A stretch of DNA of 64,000 bases from CAMLQK01 sp035690865. GTDB taxonomy: Bacteria; Patescibacteriota; Saccharimonadia; Saccharimonadales; UBA4665. A program made the translations under genes and the position numbers. Positions 8,101-16,702 of the stretch are shown in pieces. The notes under the pieces are model-generated. The model ran no database searches. It was not told the origin of the DNA and saw only the letters and a list, made by a program, of their open reading frames with translations. Location: positions 62,001 through 126,000 of the forward strand of contig DASSKE010000001.1 in assembly GCA_035690865.1 (NCBI GenBank), written 5' to 3'. How positions within the stretch are numbered: the first letter of the stretch is position 1; each line of letters starts with the position of its first letter.

Positions 8101-8976
8101 CTATATGCCGGAGTGCCGTAAGGCCTCGGCGAGTGGCATAATGGTAACGCCAAGGGTAGCTAAATCATGTTCAGTGTCCACACTCCGCAACTGCTTAAGC
8201 CCCAGCACATTCTCTTCGGTAAAACCTACAGGTAAATGGGCTATGCGGATAAGCCGTGCCACGGTAAGCAGCAACCATAGCGGCACTGGAATAAAAATCG
8301 TTTTAATAGAGAATACGCGCGACAGTGTTTGATAAAACGTTTTATAGGTAAAAACATCGGGATGAGCCACGGTAAGCACACCGTGCGCGCTGGTGCTAAG
8401 CGCCCGTTCGATACACATTACCAGGTCATCCACGGCAATCGACTGCAATGGCTGCCGGCCGCCGCCAACCAAAGGCACAATATGCTTACTGCGCATAAAA
8501 GTAACCATCTGCTTTACGATACCACCGTTGCCAATAATTAGCCCCGGTCGCAAGCTTATATCTTTTTTAGTGTCAAAAAGATATTCTACCGCTAACTTTT
8601 GGCGGCCATACACAGACTCGGCTGCTTCGTGCGCCGACATACTCGAAACAAACACGTTCTTGCGTAAACCAGCCTTGCGGCTCGCTGCAAGAAGTCGTTC
8701 GGCACTTTGGGTATTGAGTCGTAAGGCCTGTTGTTCTTGCGCGGTTTGCTTAACATAGGCAGTGTGTACTAAATAATCGGCACCGTCTAGAATACGCTCG
8801 TCAACCGGACGGCCAATCTCAAAAGCTCGATATTCCACCTGGCTATGCGGCTTAAAGCGTTGCGGCTCACGGACTAAGGCAATAACATTCCATCCCTTTG
8901 CGACAAAGTGATCTACTAAATGGGAGCCTAAAAAGCCGTTTGCTCCGGTAATTGCAATTGTTTTTGGTGTGCTCAT
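8101..8976 (-). CDS. NAD-dependent epimerase/dehydratase-like SDR
   Basis: The 291 aa protein is an extended short-chain dehydrogenase/reductase. The Rossmann signature GANGFLGSHL is at residues 13-22, and the catalytic YxxxK is YGRQK (near residue 123) after a serine in VFVSSMSAHEAA. The C-terminal region ends with a hydrophobic stretch (VPLWLLLTVARLIRI), as in complex I NDUFA9-like and nucleoside-diphosphate-sugar epimerases. Its ATG overlaps the GMC oxidoreductase stop as ATGA. Substrate unknown; context suggests a sugar or isoprenoid-linked compound. Confidence 0.82.
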   Translation of the reverse strand: MSTPKTIAITGANGFLGSHLVDHFVAKGWNVIALVREPQRFKPHSQVEYRAFEIGRPVDERILDGADYLVHTAYVKQTAQEQQALRLNTQSAERLLAASRKAGLRKNVFVSSMSAHEAAESVYGRQKLAVEYLFDTKKDISLRPGLIIGNGGIVKQMVTFMRSKHIVPLVGGGRQPLQSIAVDDLVMCIERALSTSAHGVLTVAHPDVFTYKTFYQTLSRVFSIKTIFIPVPLWLLLTVARLIRIAHLPVGFTEENVLGLKQLRSVDTEHDLATLGVTIMPLAEALRHSGI

Positions 8977-10586
8977 GAACGAAGTGCCCTTTCTGCGGTA
9001 AGGTGTGCATTAGCTAACAATGAAAACGTAAGTCCTTTAGCGGGAAGATATGTAAAACCGGCACTATCAGCAACGTAGACATGCTTCGTGCCGTGCAATT
9101 TGCCGTCGGGGCGCAAATGGAATGGCTTTGGCTCTTGGCTGTATGGCAACGTTCCGGCGTAATGCACGCTTGCGCCATAACCCGGATCTACTCTTTTAAG
9201 CGGAAAAACACCTACAGAGCGCATTGCTGCCATGCACACCTTTTCGCGTCGGCGAAGTTCGGCTAGGCGCTCAGGAGCAACTTCATATCGTACGGCAAGT
9301 GCATCACCAGTAGGGTTGCCAGGCCGTTCAAGACGCTGCATGTAGTTAGTTTTTGTGTGCATATCGGGGTGGTGCACGCCCATAATCTCAAGCCCCGACA
9401 TAAGATAGCGCATAATAATGCGTGCATCACGAAAGTTCAGCGGCAGCTGGCGGATAATACGAAACAGCATAAGCGACTGGTAGCTGTACAGGGATGCTAC
9501 TGATAAATCTTTATGGTCATTCTTCTCGTCTAAAAAGAGTGTGAGTTGCGCAAAACCCATTTTCTTTGCTTCGGCAGCCTTGCCTACCAAGCCAGGCTGC
9601 AAGCATGGTATATACGTGTATGGGTTGCAGAGAAGCGGGAGCTTTTGGGCAAAATCTCCCAATGAACGCAGCACAATTCTGCCGCTGCTCAGTGGGTTGG
9701 CAGCCAGAATGAGTTTTTTGGCCTTAAAGGTCACTTCGCTATGGTCCGAGATTTGGAGCGCGTGCACCAGTACGCCGCCCTTCTCTTCTTTAAATGACAA
9801 TACCAGCAAACCGTCTTTATAGGTAAAGTTTTTGTGTTTGCGCAATTCGTTAACAGTCATCCATGGCCGCCAAGCGCTATGGCCATTGTCGGTGTAAAAA
9901 TCCATGTCGTGATACGCATACTTTTTACGCTGACCCAAATCTTGCGTCAATAGCGCTAGCGGCGTGCGGCCCATGTGCAGTCCCTGGGCGTTAAAGCGGC
10001 GACGCTTTTTTTGGTAGTTCTGGTAAATGCGGCGATGGTTGCGATCCATGGTAGGCGATGGCTGAAAGGTCTGCAAGTCGCCCATGGTATACGGCGACGC
10101 TTCATCGCGCGTCGCGCTCACCCCTATGCGCTTACTGACTATTTCGTAGGCCTCGGGCATAGCGCTGCTATCCAAACCGGCAGCACGCTGTTCTGCCCTA
10201 GAATATTCCCAACACTGCAAGCCCCAGCCGATACCCAGCCCGCCATAACCAAGACTCTCTATAGGCGAGAATGTATCAGACTCAACAGGCAGATAATCTT
10301 CGGCGAGCTGGCTCAAGTGCTTTCGCGTTGGCGTTACTTGCGCCCCCTTACCGATATCTCCCCAGGTTAATCCCTCGGCCTTTTTGCCAATAAGGTAATG
10401 GTGCTGGTTGGGGTCTGTTTTGCGGATAGTGAGATAATCCTGAGATGGAACAGCCGTGTCATAGTCGGGATTCTGTACGCCAACGTCCAGCATAGTAACC
10501 TGCTTGCCTGCCTCAATAAGTGTTTGGGCGGCCATTGCGCCAGAGCATCCCGAGCCAACGACGATATACTCTACCACCGCGCTCAT
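8973..10586 (-). CDS. GMC-type FAD-dependent oxidoreductase
   Basis: This 537 aa flavoprotein opens with the FAD-binding GxGxxG fold (YIVVGSGCSGAMAAQTLIEAG) and closes with the GMC C-terminal pattern VYVADSAGFTYLPAKGLTFSLLANAHL. Such enzymes oxidise alcohols or sugars. The ATG at 10586 is chosen since it overlaps the stop of the small upstream gene as ATGA; the longer reading lacks a family match at its N-terminus. Downstream it overlaps the SDR gene by ATGA, so three genes are tightly coupled. A GMC oxidoreductase is unexpected in a reduced CPR genome and may relate to glycan tailoring, which is inference. Confidence 0.8.
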   Translation of the reverse strand: MSAVVEYIVVGSGCSGAMAAQTLIEAGKQVTMLDVGVQNPDYDTAVPSQDYLTIRKTDPNQHHYLIGKKAEGLTWGDIGKGAQVTPTRKHLSQLAEDYLPVESDTFSPIESLGYGGLGIGWGLQCWEYSRAEQRAAGLDSSAMPEAYEIVSKRIGVSATRDEASPYTMGDLQTFQPSPTMDRNHRRIYQNYQKKRRRFNAQGLHMGRTPLALLTQDLGQRKKYAYHDMDFYTDNGHSAWRPWMTVNELRKHKNFTYKDGLLVLSFKEEKGGVLVHALQISDHSEVTFKAKKLILAANPLSSGRIVLRSLGDFAQKLPLLCNPYTYIPCLQPGLVGKAAEAKKMGFAQLTLFLDEKNDHKDLSVASLYSYQSLMLFRIIRQLPLNFRDARIIMRYLMSGLEIMGVHHPDMHTKTNYMQRLERPGNPTGDALAVRYEVAPERLAELRRREKVCMAAMRSVGVFPLKRVDPGYGASVHYAGTLPYSQEPKPFHLRPDGKLHGTKHVYVADSAGFTYLPAKGLTFSLLANAHLTAERALRS

Positions 10587-10969
10587 GCTACTACCCTCAC
10601 TAAAAGCACCCCAAGAGCCGCCTTGCACACCCCACGTATACCTGCGCCAACAATAGCCACGCTAAACCATGGACTACGCTTTTTGGGCAAGAAATAGTCA
10701 TGATACTGCGGCATAGATTCCAATATAGAGAACATAACATACAGACGGCGGCGAAGCTCGGCGTGCGGCTCTGTAAGTGCCAAGCCGCTATCGAGCAGCC
10801 CAATGGACCACGGGTGCTCTTGAGCGAACATTACAATCTTTTGCTCGCGACGTTCCTGCGAGCCCTGATTGGCGGCCATAGCATCTTTATACAGAGCAAT
10901 TACTTGCGCCGAAGGCTGCCGGCCCAGTATATATCGACCAAATACCCGTGCCTGTTCACTATTATCCAT
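10583..10969 (-). CDS. Small partner protein encoded with the GMC oxidoreductase
   Basis: The 128 aa protein is helical and charged up to residue 100, then ends in a hydrophobic segment (SVAIVGAGIRGVCKAALGVLLVRVVA) that could anchor it to the membrane. It overlaps the xseA 3' end by 8 bases upstream and the GMC gene by ATGA downstream. Position and size are like the small helical subunit that accompanies membrane-bound GMC dehydrogenases (gluconate 2-dehydrogenase subunit 3 type), but no sequence motif confirms this. I treat it as an unknown GMC-associated subunit. Confidence 0.6.
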   Translation of the reverse strand: MDNSEQARVFGRYILGRQPSAQVIALYKDAMAANQGSQERREQKIVMFAQEHPWSIGLLDSGLALTEPHAELRRRLYVMFSILESMPQYHDYFLPKKRSPWFSVAIVGAGIRGVCKAALGVLLVRVVA

Positions 10970-12104
10970 TGTGCGCTCCGGGAAGCTTTTGTACGTTTGT
11001 AACGGTAGCCGTAACCCTTGCGTCTATCAGCTCTAGCTCCAGCTTTGATCCAGCCATAATATCCTTGCTGTTACGTATTACCGTACCGCCGTGACGGACG
11101 AGCGCATATCCCTTGGCGAGCGCTTGCTGAGGATTATATGCCTCGAGGAGCTGACGCTGAAGCGCTACACGCTCCCGGGCACTCACTACTCGTTGCGATG
11201 CTCTATCGTGCAGCTGTTGCAACGAAATCGCAAGGCGATGTCGTAAAGCTGTGATGCTATGCGTAGCCGCCTGTGAAAGTTGTTGACGATTAGCCTGCAA
11301 GTGACGCAATACCGCTTGACGATCGGGCACAAGTAACTCCGCCGCGTTACTGGGGGTACTCGCCCGCATATCTGCAGCCAGTTCAGCCAAGCTTATATCA
11401 ACTTCGTGGCCAATTGCCACCAAGGTAGGAATCCGGCTAGCCGAGACAGCACGCGTTACTTGCTCGGTGCTAAATGCCTGTAAATCATCCGCACTGCCGC
11501 CGCCTCGCACTACCACTAGCACATCAGGGGGAACTGCCATTTGGTTAAACTGCTGCACTGCGGCAACAATTTGACCCGGAGCAACCTCGCCCTGTACCTG
11601 CACGTCGATATGCGCAATCTCTATCCCGCCCCAACGGGCTGTAATAATCTTCATAAAATCGTGATAAGCTGCTGACTCGCCCGATGTTACCAAACCAACG
11701 GTTTGGGGCGGAAATGGCAGTTGTCGTTTGCGTGAATCATCAAATAATCCTTCACTCCGAAGTTTAGCCTCAAGGAGCTTAGCCGCCTTTTTGATAGTTC
11801 CCTCACCCGAAAGCTGCATTGCCTGAACTGTTACGCTAAAACCAAACTGAGAGTGCAAGCGCGGCAGACCTCGCACCACAATCCGCATACCATCTTCGAT
11901 GGGATGCGTCATCTGATATACCGTTCCAAAAAAACGGACACTCGAAGTCTCGTCTTTAAGGTCAAAATACACCCACCTGTTCTTACTCACTCTAAAATTA
12001 GCAACTTCGCCGGTAATAATCGCTTGAGGATAGGCATACTCCAGCGTTTGGTTAAGTAGCGCTACAAACTCACTAACACTGAGTTCTGGTGCATCGCCCA
12101 GCAT
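10962..12104 (-). CDS. xseA: Exodeoxyribonuclease VII large subunit
   Basis: XseA is the catalytic subunit of exonuclease VII. The N-terminal OB-fold is visible at residues 8-95 (SVSEFVALLNQTLEYAYPQAIITGEVANFR), followed by the catalytic domain with VGLVTSGESAAYHDFM, VVVRGGGSADDLQAFSTEQV and IGHEVDISLAELAADMRASTPS, all family signatures. The coiled-coil region and C-terminal beta tail are shortened: 380 aa against about 450 in E. coli. It follows the flippase-like gene by 9 bases. Its partner xseB is at 4129-4344. Confidence 0.93.
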   Translation of the reverse strand: MLGDAPELSVSEFVALLNQTLEYAYPQAIITGEVANFRVSKNRWVYFDLKDETSSVRFFGTVYQMTHPIEDGMRIVVRGLPRLHSQFGFSVTVQAMQLSGEGTIKKAAKLLEAKLRSEGLFDDSRKRQLPFPPQTVGLVTSGESAAYHDFMKIITARWGGIEIAHIDVQVQGEVAPGQIVAAVQQFNQMAVPPDVLVVVRGGGSADDLQAFSTEQVTRAVSASRIPTLVAIGHEVDISLAELAADMRASTPSNAAELLVPDRQAVLRHLQANRQQLSQAATHSITALRHRLAISLQQLHDRASQRVVSARERVALQRQLLEAYNPQQALAKGYALVRHGGTVIRNSKDIMAGSKLELELIDARVTATVTNVQKLPGAHNG

Positions 12105-12113
12105 ATCCCAACG

Positions 12114-13154
12114 CTACGCCTCTTTCTCCGAAATAAGCTTTCGGTGATAAAAGTAGTAGCCGGGTGGCAACTGTATAAGCATGTTTAGCACGCGATACAT
12201 AACTGTCACCGGAATACTTACTGCTGCTGGCACGCCCGTTGCGGCCAAAACCGCCGTCATGAGTGCTTCGTATACCCCTACTCCGCCCGGCAAAACCGAA
12301 ACCAAGCCGGCAAAATTCGCTATTGAATAAGCCAAAATAACCGAACCCAAGTTTACCCACTGATCAAACGCAATATATACAACGTACACAGTCATTACTT
12401 CTGTGAGGTTCGCTACAAAAGCCCACCAGAACGGCCAGCGCAACTGTCGGTAGTGTTTCTCCATAATCTTGTAGTTTTGGTGCAGTTCCTCCACCGTGCC
12501 ACGGGCTTTGGCAATGCTAATAGTTTCGGGGTGCTTAGGCCGCACCAAATGAATAATACGATTAAGCAGGCGTGTAACGTACGTGAACGTGGCAGCAATG
12601 CGCCGCTCGCTGCCAATAATCATTACAAAACAGATCGTACCTACAATAAGAAGCGTAGACAACGACCCCGCAGCAAGTATAACCACGTCGTTAACGTGAC
12701 CGCCCCACGCCATAATAAGCAGCCCGCCAAGCAGCAAGATTTCAAATGACAAGAATAGCAGCATGAGCTTCATAACCTGCACAACTGTGGCGCGCCCCCC
12801 GGTAATAGTATTGCTCCGCATGCGCATGCCAAAGTACGAAATACCCGATACACCACCGCTCGGGAAGACGCTATTGATAAAGTTAAGTTCTAATGAAGCC
12901 TTAAACAGCGATTTGTAACTTAGGCGGTTGCCCACTACCCTAAAAAGCCCGCGATATAAACGTGCTTGGGCGTCATAATTAAGCCACTGCAGCGGTAAAA
13001 GCAACAAAAGCGCCCAGGCGTGCACTTTGCGTAAATTATCAAGCGTACCCACAAGCTGATCGCGAACGGCAAATACCAATACAATCAAGGCAAGAACGGT
13101 AAAGATGTTCAGCAACAACTTCCAACGGCGCTTTATAAAGGTGTTTTCGCTCAT
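12114..13154 (-). CDS. Lysylphosphatidylglycerol synthase TM-region (UPF0104) family membrane protein
   Basis: Eight or so hydrophobic helices and the motifs ELNFINSVFPSGGVSGISYFGMR and SIANFAGLVSVLPGGVGVYEALMTAVL mark this as the MprF-like membrane domain family (LPG_synthase_TM, AglD). There is no C-terminal aminoacyl-transferase domain, so it is the flippase-like half only. Family members are linked to lipid or polyprenyl-glycan translocation. The ATG is 8 bases after TATAAT (13163-13168 read on the minus strand), giving an almost leaderless mRNA. It begins the run that continues through xseA to gtrA. Confidence 0.82.
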   Translation of the reverse strand: MSENTFIKRRWKLLLNIFTVLALIVLVFAVRDQLVGTLDNLRKVHAWALLLLLPLQWLNYDAQARLYRGLFRVVGNRLSYKSLFKASLELNFINSVFPSGGVSGISYFGMRMRSNTITGGRATVVQVMKLMLLFLSFEILLLGGLLIMAWGGHVNDVVILAAGSLSTLLIVGTICFVMIIGSERRIAATFTYVTRLLNRIIHLVRPKHPETISIAKARGTVEELHQNYKIMEKHYRQLRWPFWWAFVANLTEVMTVYVVYIAFDQWVNLGSVILAYSIANFAGLVSVLPGGVGVYEALMTAVLAATGVPAAVSIPVTVMYRVLNMLIQLPPGYYFYHRKLISEKEA

Positions 13155-13253
13155 ATCATTCTATTATACACACACTTTCGGGCGGAAAATCCAGCCCATT
13201 GTTTTGTTTTTGTTTAAAGCGCATCATCCTCTACAATAAAGGCAGAGCGTATC

Positions 13254-14432
13254 ATGACAGAGTACGGCAGCCAGTATCGTTTTCCGGAAACTTTTCAGCA
13301 ATTCTTTAGTCATGGCAATCATCCCCTCGCCACCGACGGTAAACCCATTGATGATATATTCTCAAGCCGCGATCTCATTGCGAAGGTGCTTGGCGGCCAA
13401 GCAACCGAACAACGGCAACACAACTCGATATTGTCGCTCGTCCGGCGGGCGCCGCTTGAAGATGAAGCATGGCACGAGGCAGGCCTTAATGTAGGATCGC
13501 CCAATGTTCATGCTTCGGTAGTGGCGGCTCTTTTTAGCGTAACGCAGCCACAAACCATGCTCGGCATACTCCGGGAATGGCGTAAAAAACGCTCAGCTGA
13601 GTATGACCAGCATTTCCCAGAGGGAGAATTCGCACGTGTGTACCACACCATGCAAAACACCCTGCATCCAAAAGTAAGCGCGCCTTGGCTACCGCACCTC
13701 GCTCCCTTTGTTGAGCCCGAAGCGTATGTAGCCTTAACCGCCTCTCATTTTGCTTATCAACCGCTCCCCCGCGCCCTTAGTAGTAACCAGAACGCACGTA
13801 TTATTGTAGAGGCCGAAGAGGCAGCAGCCACTAGTGAATCTCACGACCTTTTTACCCAAGTGAGCGACATACAGGCCGCACATCAAGAGCATTTTCAGCA
13901 CACCATCTATCATCAGCGTACTGCTATTGCCTGCCAGCGTGGGGCGCTCGCCATGCGGACAATGACAAATCCTCAGGACATCCTAAACTACCAACCGGGC
14001 AATCCTTTTGCCAGGGACCCTAGCGGGGACGACATGGGCATAACCGGCTTTTTAAAGCTCATTGCCTACAATCAAGGCAGACCGCCTCTTTTTAGCGAAG
14101 TACGGCACCCCACGCCGACACTTGCTGCACGCGAGGCAGCCACTATTCTCCACCCTTCTGTTGAACGTATTTTAGGAACCTTCGACAGGATTAATGAGCG
14201 GATCTTAGCACAAGGACTCGCCAATAACGTTGTCACGCAGCTAGCGATCCGGGGCATCATAGATTATAATCTCGCCCTTCTTTGGCCTGATGCGGCAGTT
14301 GCACGCAACCAACTTCTGAGTCTACGCAAAAAATGTGTCGTACACCCCGACATTCAAACCAAACCGCCTGGCGGAGGCGGCAAGGCCCTAACGGCCAACA
14401 ATTTACCACCGCTGCGCCTTCCGGTCGAATAA
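13254..14432 (+). CDS. Hypothetical protein, 392 aa
   Basis: I cannot assign this soluble protein to a family. It is largely helical and rich in His, Ala and Gln, with a distinctive central region (residues 186-245) containing HFQHTIYHQRTAIACQRGAL and a glycine-rich tail (PPGGGGKAL). TACAAT at 13232-13237 precedes the ATG at 13254 by 16 bases and implies a leader of about 10 bases with no Shine-Dalgarno sequence. It is divergent from the flippase-like gene and 30 bases upstream of the Trm11-like methyltransferase. Confidence 0.6.
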   Translation: MTEYGSQYRFPETFQQFFSHGNHPLATDGKPIDDIFSSRDLIAKVLGGQATEQRQHNSILSLVRRAPLEDEAWHEAGLNVGSPNVHASVVAALFSVTQPQTMLGILREWRKKRSAEYDQHFPEGEFARVYHTMQNTLHPKVSAPWLPHLAPFVEPEAYVALTASHFAYQPLPRALSSNQNARIIVEAEEAAATSESHDLFTQVSDIQAAHQEHFQHTIYHQRTAIACQRGALAMRTMTNPQDILNYQPGNPFARDPSGDDMGITGFLKLIAYNQGRPPLFSEVRHPTPTLAAREAATILHPSVERILGTFDRINERILAQGLANNVVTQLAIRGIIDYNLALLWPDAAVARNQLLSLRKKCVVHPDIQTKPPGGGGKALTANNLPPLRLPVE

Positions 14433-14444
14433 ATAACAGATCAA

Positions 14445-14453
14445 TGATATACT
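14445..14453 (+). promoter_or_regulatory. Extended -10 promoter for the gene at 14463
   Basis: TGA-TATACT (14445-14453) is an extended -10 ending 9 bases before the ATG at 14463, so the leader would be about 3 bases. It should drive the methyltransferase and, by read-through, bL27. Confidence 0.55.
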
Positions 14454-14462
14454 GCAAGTACT

Positions 14463-15683
14463 ATGAGCAGCGTATTTATTTTAGGCCGGCAGCCTGCTAT
14501 TGGCCGAGCCGAGCTAGAGAGTCTCTACGGAAGTGACCACCTGACCCCCATTAGTTCTGAGGCTATTTCGTGCGACCTTCCACCTTCCGAGATTACTTTT
14601 TCCCGTTTGGGAAGCACCGTTAAAATGGGCGTATACCTCGGTACCATTAAAGGTGCTTCTCCGTCCGTGCTCCAAAAAGAACTTCCAGCATTCGTTGCAC
14701 GCTGCGCAGCGGCAATTCCCGAGGGCAAAATACAGCTTGGGGTAAGCGCTTACGGCGGCACATTGCATGCTAAACAGCTCCTTGCTATCGGCCTCACCCT
14801 TAAAAAAGATTTGCGCAACCAAAAGCGCTCTGTGCGGCTCATACCCAACCAGGAAGCGGCTCTTTCCAGTGCCCAGGTACTCCACAATCACCTCACTGGC
14901 GAGCAAGGCATTGAGTTGCTCCTCATTCGCTATAAAGATAGCACGGTAGTAGCAAAATCAGTGGCCGTTCAGGACATTACTGCCTACGCCAAACGCGACC
15001 AGGCTCGCCCCAAGCGTGACGCTTTTGTGGGCATGCTGCCGCCCAAGCTAGCTCAAACAATCGTTAACCTGGCAACTTCATCCGCCGACCCCCAGCTTGG
15101 TGGTGTCGTGCTTGACCCGTTCTGCGGAACGGGTGTTGTCTTGCAAGAAGCCACCCTGATGGGCTTTAACGTGTATGGTACCGACCTAAACCCCCGCATG
15201 GTAGACTACAGCGACCAGAACCTCATGTGGCTACTCGATCAACCCGGAACACCGGTTACCCGTCCGCCAGAAGCAGCAGACGACCAAAGTTGGCGTTACT
15301 TTAAGCTAGAAGTGGGCGATGCCACCAACCATACTTGGCAGCCTGCACCTCAATTTGTTGCCTGCGAGGGCTATCTGGGTCACCCCCTCACCTCTTGGCC
15401 GCGCCCCGAGAAACTCCAGACTATTATTAGCACCTGTAATCTTATATTTGAGAAGTTTTTGACCAATATTGCCGCCCAAATTAAGCCCCAAACCCGCCTA
15501 TGCATCGCTGCGCCAGCCTGGATAAGCCCAGAAGGAAAGGTTTTTCACCTTCCAGCACTTGACCACCTCGAGAAAATGGGGTACAATCGGGTAAGTTTTA
15601 AGTATTCGCGTGAGGCGGAGATGCTATATCACCGATCAGACCAGTTGGTTGCCCGCGAACTACTAGTAATAACAAGGAAGTAA
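14463..15683 (+). CDS. Trm11/UPF0020-like RNA methyltransferase with altered catalytic loop
   Basis: The C-terminal half is a class I methyltransferase of the type found in tRNA guanosine-10 N2 methyltransferases: motif I is VLDPFCGTGVVLQEA (about residues 217-231), then VYGTDLNPRMVDYSDQNL. The N-terminal half resembles the THUMP-side domain of archaeal TrmG10/Trm11 and includes KRDQARPKRDAF just before the catalytic domain. The expected motif IV (DPPY or NPPY) is not found; FVACEGYLGHPL occupies the position (about residue 300). This may mean a different amino-group target or loss of activity. The stop is 8 bases before bL27, so the two are co-transcribed. Confidence 0.7.
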   Translation: MSSVFILGRQPAIGRAELESLYGSDHLTPISSEAISCDLPPSEITFSRLGSTVKMGVYLGTIKGASPSVLQKELPAFVARCAAAIPEGKIQLGVSAYGGTLHAKQLLAIGLTLKKDLRNQKRSVRLIPNQEAALSSAQVLHNHLTGEQGIELLLIRYKDSTVVAKSVAVQDITAYAKRDQARPKRDAFVGMLPPKLAQTIVNLATSSADPQLGGVVLDPFCGTGVVLQEATLMGFNVYGTDLNPRMVDYSDQNLMWLLDQPGTPVTRPPEAADDQSWRYFKLEVGDATNHTWQPAPQFVACEGYLGHPLTSWPRPEKLQTIISTCNLIFEKFLTNIAAQIKPQTRLCIAAPAWISPEGKVFHLPALDHLEKMGYNRVSFKYSREAEMLYHRSDQLVARELLVITRK

Positions 15684-15691
15684 TAACCCAT

Positions 15692-16024
15692 ATGTCACAC
15701 GTAAAAGCAGGCGGTACCGCCAAAAATACCCGCGACAGTGCTGGTCAGCGCTATGGCGTTAAGCTGTACGGCGGCCAAAAAGTTCGCACCGGTCAAGTAA
15801 TTGTTCGCCAAGCAGGCCTTACTAAGCGCGCTGGTAAAGGCACTGTTTTGGGCCGCGACTTTACTATCCACGCTAAGCGCGATGGTATTGTTACCTTTGT
15901 AACCCGCCGCGTACGTCTCTTCACCGGTAAGAGCGTTAAGCGCGTAGAAGTTACTGTAGAGGCAGCTCCAGCAGAAAAGAAGCCAGCCGCTAAGACAGCT
16001 AAAACCGAAAAAGAAGCTAAATAG
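15692..16024 (+). CDS. rpmA: Large ribosomal subunit protein bL27 with lysine/alanine-rich tail
   Basis: bL27 lies near the peptidyl-transferase centre of the 50S subunit. The protein begins MSHVKAGGTAKNTRDSAGQR, matching the usual N-terminus without the cleavable extension seen in Firmicutes, and continues with VKLYGGQKVRTGQVIVRQ and DFTIHAKRDGIVTF. A C-terminal extension of about 20 residues rich in Ala, Lys and Glu is beyond the usual end of the family. AAGGAAG precedes the ATG. A strong bidirectional terminator follows at 16041-16079. bL21, the usual neighbour, is absent here. Confidence 0.92.
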   Translation: MSHVKAGGTAKNTRDSAGQRYGVKLYGGQKVRTGQVIVRQAGLTKRAGKGTVLGRDFTIHAKRDGIVTFVTRRVRLFTGKSVKRVEVTVEAAPAEKKPAAKTAKTEKEAK

Positions 16025-16040
16025 CTTCTTTTTCCCGGTT

Positions 16041-16079
16041 AAATAAATAACCCCCTTCACTTGAGGGGGTTATTTATTT
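16041..16079. terminator. Bidirectional intrinsic terminator after bL27
   Basis: A perfect 15-base stem (AAATAAATAACCCCC pairing with GGGGGTTATTTATTT) with a 9-base loop and A/T-rich outer ends. It serves bL27 on the plus strand and the convergent gene ending at 16096 on the minus strand. Confidence 0.88.
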
Positions 16080-16095
16080 GGCTGAGCTCTTGCTC

Positions 16096-16626
16096 CTACA
16101 ATGCTGGTGGAACAGGAGCGTCGGGGCCAACGTGGGCTGGAGCGGGTCCAACATATGGCAACTCACCTACACGGGGTGAGTGTGGCGGTTGGCCGCTTGG
16201 CCATGTGGTTGGTAAGGCATGAACTGCTGTGCGATTTGGGTCAAATCCCGGCATAAAGCCACCGCCAATTACCTGGCCAGCCTTAAGAATGCTGGGCTCG
16301 GGACGTTTAGTGGAGGCCTCGAGTGAAGCTGGGCCTGTAATAATGCCTGGGTGAGTTGGCTCGGTGGTAGCTTTTTCGGGGTGCACCCCTAGTACGCCGC
16401 CCTGCATAGTAATTACCGAAGAGTCTACTGCTTCGGTACCTAAGGTCTTAGGCAAGGCATTCTCTTGATTTGCAGCTGGTGGCTGCAATGCTTTTACGCC
16501 AGTAACAATGCCTGTTGTGTCAGCCGACGGTTGTTCTTGTTGGCTGAGGCGTACGCCAAGGACGCCCAATAGCGCATGGATGGAGCCGCCTCGGCGATCT
16601 TGTGGTGGTTGTGTATTAGGGTTCAT
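16096..16626 (-). CDS. Proline/glycine-rich hypothetical protein, 176 aa
   Basis: The protein is low in hydrophobic residues and rich in Pro, Gly, Thr and Ala, so most of it is probably disordered. There is one short conserved-looking segment near the start (GGSIHALLGVLGVRLS) that is partly echoed at residues 75-82 (GGVLGVHP). No signal peptide is seen. It has a very good promoter (TTGACA-17-TAATCT) and an AAGGA Shine-Dalgarno site, suggesting high expression. Function unknown. Confidence 0.6.
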   Translation of the reverse strand: MNPNTQPPQDRRGGSIHALLGVLGVRLSQQEQPSADTTGIVTGVKALQPPAANQENALPKTLGTEAVDSSVITMQGGVLGVHPEKATTEPTHPGIITGPASLEASTKRPEPSILKAGQVIGGGFMPGFDPNRTAVHALPTTWPSGQPPHSPRVGELPYVGPAPAHVGPDAPVPPAL

Positions 16627-16663
16627 AAATGTATGTTCCTTTTTGTTTCTAACCTATGTTGCT

Positions 16664-16692
16664 AGATTAGCATAAACTTTATGTAATGTCAA
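16664..16692 (-). promoter_or_regulatory. Strong promoter for the gene starting at 16626
   Basis: On the minus strand TTGACA (16692-16687), a 17-base spacer ending in TGC, and TAATCT (16669-16664). It closely resembles the promoter of the 27-codon gene at 24150, including the TGC before TAAT. Confidence 0.75.
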
Positions 16693-16702
16693 TTATGTGG
16701 GG

